Below are positions 63,602 to 64,000 of a stretch of 64,000 bases of DNA, piece after piece. Origin of the DNA: Paenibacillus periandrae (GTDB lineage Bacteria; Bacillota; Bacilli; Paenibacillales; NBRC-103111); assembly GCF_022458865.1 (NCBI RefSeq), contig NZ_JAJNMU010000001.1, positions 62,001 through 126,000 on the forward strand, given 5' to 3'. How positions within the stretch are numbered: the stretch's first letter is position 1; each line of letters starts with the position of its first letter. The notes below the pieces were generated by a model that ran no database searches, was not told where the DNA came from, and saw only the letters and a program-made list of their open reading frames with translations. A program made the translations under genes and the position numbers.

Positions 63602-64000
63602 TTACCGCTCCCCCACCACCAGAACCTCGGTAACCAGCTTTACGCCATAAGCTGCCATGACGCACTGCTGAACATGTTCGATGAGGGCGAGCACGTCATG
63701 AGCTGTCGCTTGCCCCGTGTTGACAATGAAATTGGCATGCAGCGGTGAAACCTCGGCTCCACCGATCCTGAATCCCTTGAGACCTGCCTCTTCAATCAGT
63801 CGCGCAGCGAATTGATCAGGTGGATTGCGGAACACACTACCTGCACATGCCAGCTGCAGCGGTTGTGTACGTAGGCGACGTTCCTTGTAAGAAGCCATCG
63901 CTTCCGCAATCTCCTTGCGATCCCCTGTCTTCAGTCCGAATACGGCTTCAATGATAATACCCGGCTGATGATGAAGGCGTGAATGTCGATAGGTGTATTC
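63602..64000 (-). CDS. murB: UDP-N-acetylenolpyruvoylglucosamine reductase (N-terminus beyond window edge)
   Basis: 133 codons are visible, open to the window edge. YTYRHSRLHHQPGIIIEA, the catalytic serine in CAGSVFRNPPDQFAARLIEEAGLKG and the terminal glutamate region GVKLVTEVLVVGE are MurB C-terminal motifs. The YRHS region and spacing match the type II (short) MurB of Gram-positives. The FAD domain is outside the window. Confidence 0.95.
   Translation of the reverse strand, partial: EYTYRHSRLHHQPGIIIEAVFGLKTGDRKEIAEAMASYKERRLRTQPLQLACAGSVFRNPPDQFAARLIEEAGLKGFRIGGAEVSPLHANFIVNTGQATAHDVLALIEHVQQCVMAAYGVKLVTEVLVVGER

Overview
The window comes from the chromosome of an endospore-forming Firmicute, most likely Paenibacillus or a close relative. 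The support is the block murB-murA-divIB-ftsA-ftsZ followed by spoIIGA-sigE-sigG and ylmCDE-sepF-ylmGH-divIVA-ileS. There are also two tRNA-sensing T-box leaders, a PyrR attenuator, strong Shine-Dalgarno sequences with many TTG starts, and an LplABC/YesMN-type sugar uptake locus. No rRNA, tRNA, insertion sequence or CRISPR array was found.

Layout. 1-4.0 kb: a nickel/cobalt permease cut by the window edge, a LexA-boxed YolD-like gene, an isolated endolysin/holin pair and a DUF3231 spore-coat-like gene. 4.1-14.4 kb: a LysR regulator, mtnU, a methyltransferase, mtnE, then a proline-specific T-box leading proB-proA-proC-mtnW-mtnX-mtnB, so proline synthesis and methionine salvage appear to share one transcript. 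14.5-23.7 kb: the pyrimidine operon pyrR-pyrB-pyrC-carA-carB-pyrF-pyrE on the minus strand behind a consensus promoter and PyrR attenuator; pyrP, pyrK and pyrD are absent. 23.7-33.9 kb: two ABC permeases, a solute-binding lipoprotein, two Gfo/Idh/MocA dehydrogenases and a gamma-glutamyltransferase-like gene on the minus strand, divergent from a sensor kinase/AraC-type regulator pair. 34.0-37.7 kb: dapH, dapL and a patA-like aminotransferase (acetylated route to diaminopimelate), with a small coiled-coil gene between. 37.8-50.7 kb: rluD-like, lspA, an ylyA/yteA-type zinc-finger gene, a DUF5665 gene, T-box-ileS, divIVA, ylmH, ylmG, sepF, ylmE, pgeF, ylmC, sigG, sigE, spoIIGA. 58.6-64 kb: ftsZ, ftsA, divIB, murA and partial murB.

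The most unusual segment is 50.96-58.53 kb. Seven tightly packed plus-strand genes sit between spoIIGA and ftsZ: a KAS III-type condensing enzyme with an intact Cys-His-Asn triad, an ATP-grasp ligase, an NAD-dependent epimerase/3beta-HSD-like reductase, a lactonase-like metallo-beta-lactamase-fold hydrolase, an F390-synthetase-like adenylating enzyme, a GNAT/FemAB-like acyltransferase and a short-chain dehydrogenase. They look like one operon ending at a bidirectional terminator shared with ftsZ. The enzyme set resembles a condensation/reduction/adenylation lipid pathway such as OleA/OleD/OleC, with extra ligase and acyltransferase steps. I do not recognise it as a characterised system. Its place beside the early sporulation sigma operon makes a spore- or envelope-associated lipid or acyl-amide product plausible, but this is inference.

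Gene starts were moved from the longest reading frame wherever a Shine-Dalgarno sequence clearly indicated an internal ATG, GTG or TTG. Family names rest on recalled motifs and alignments; no database search was possible.
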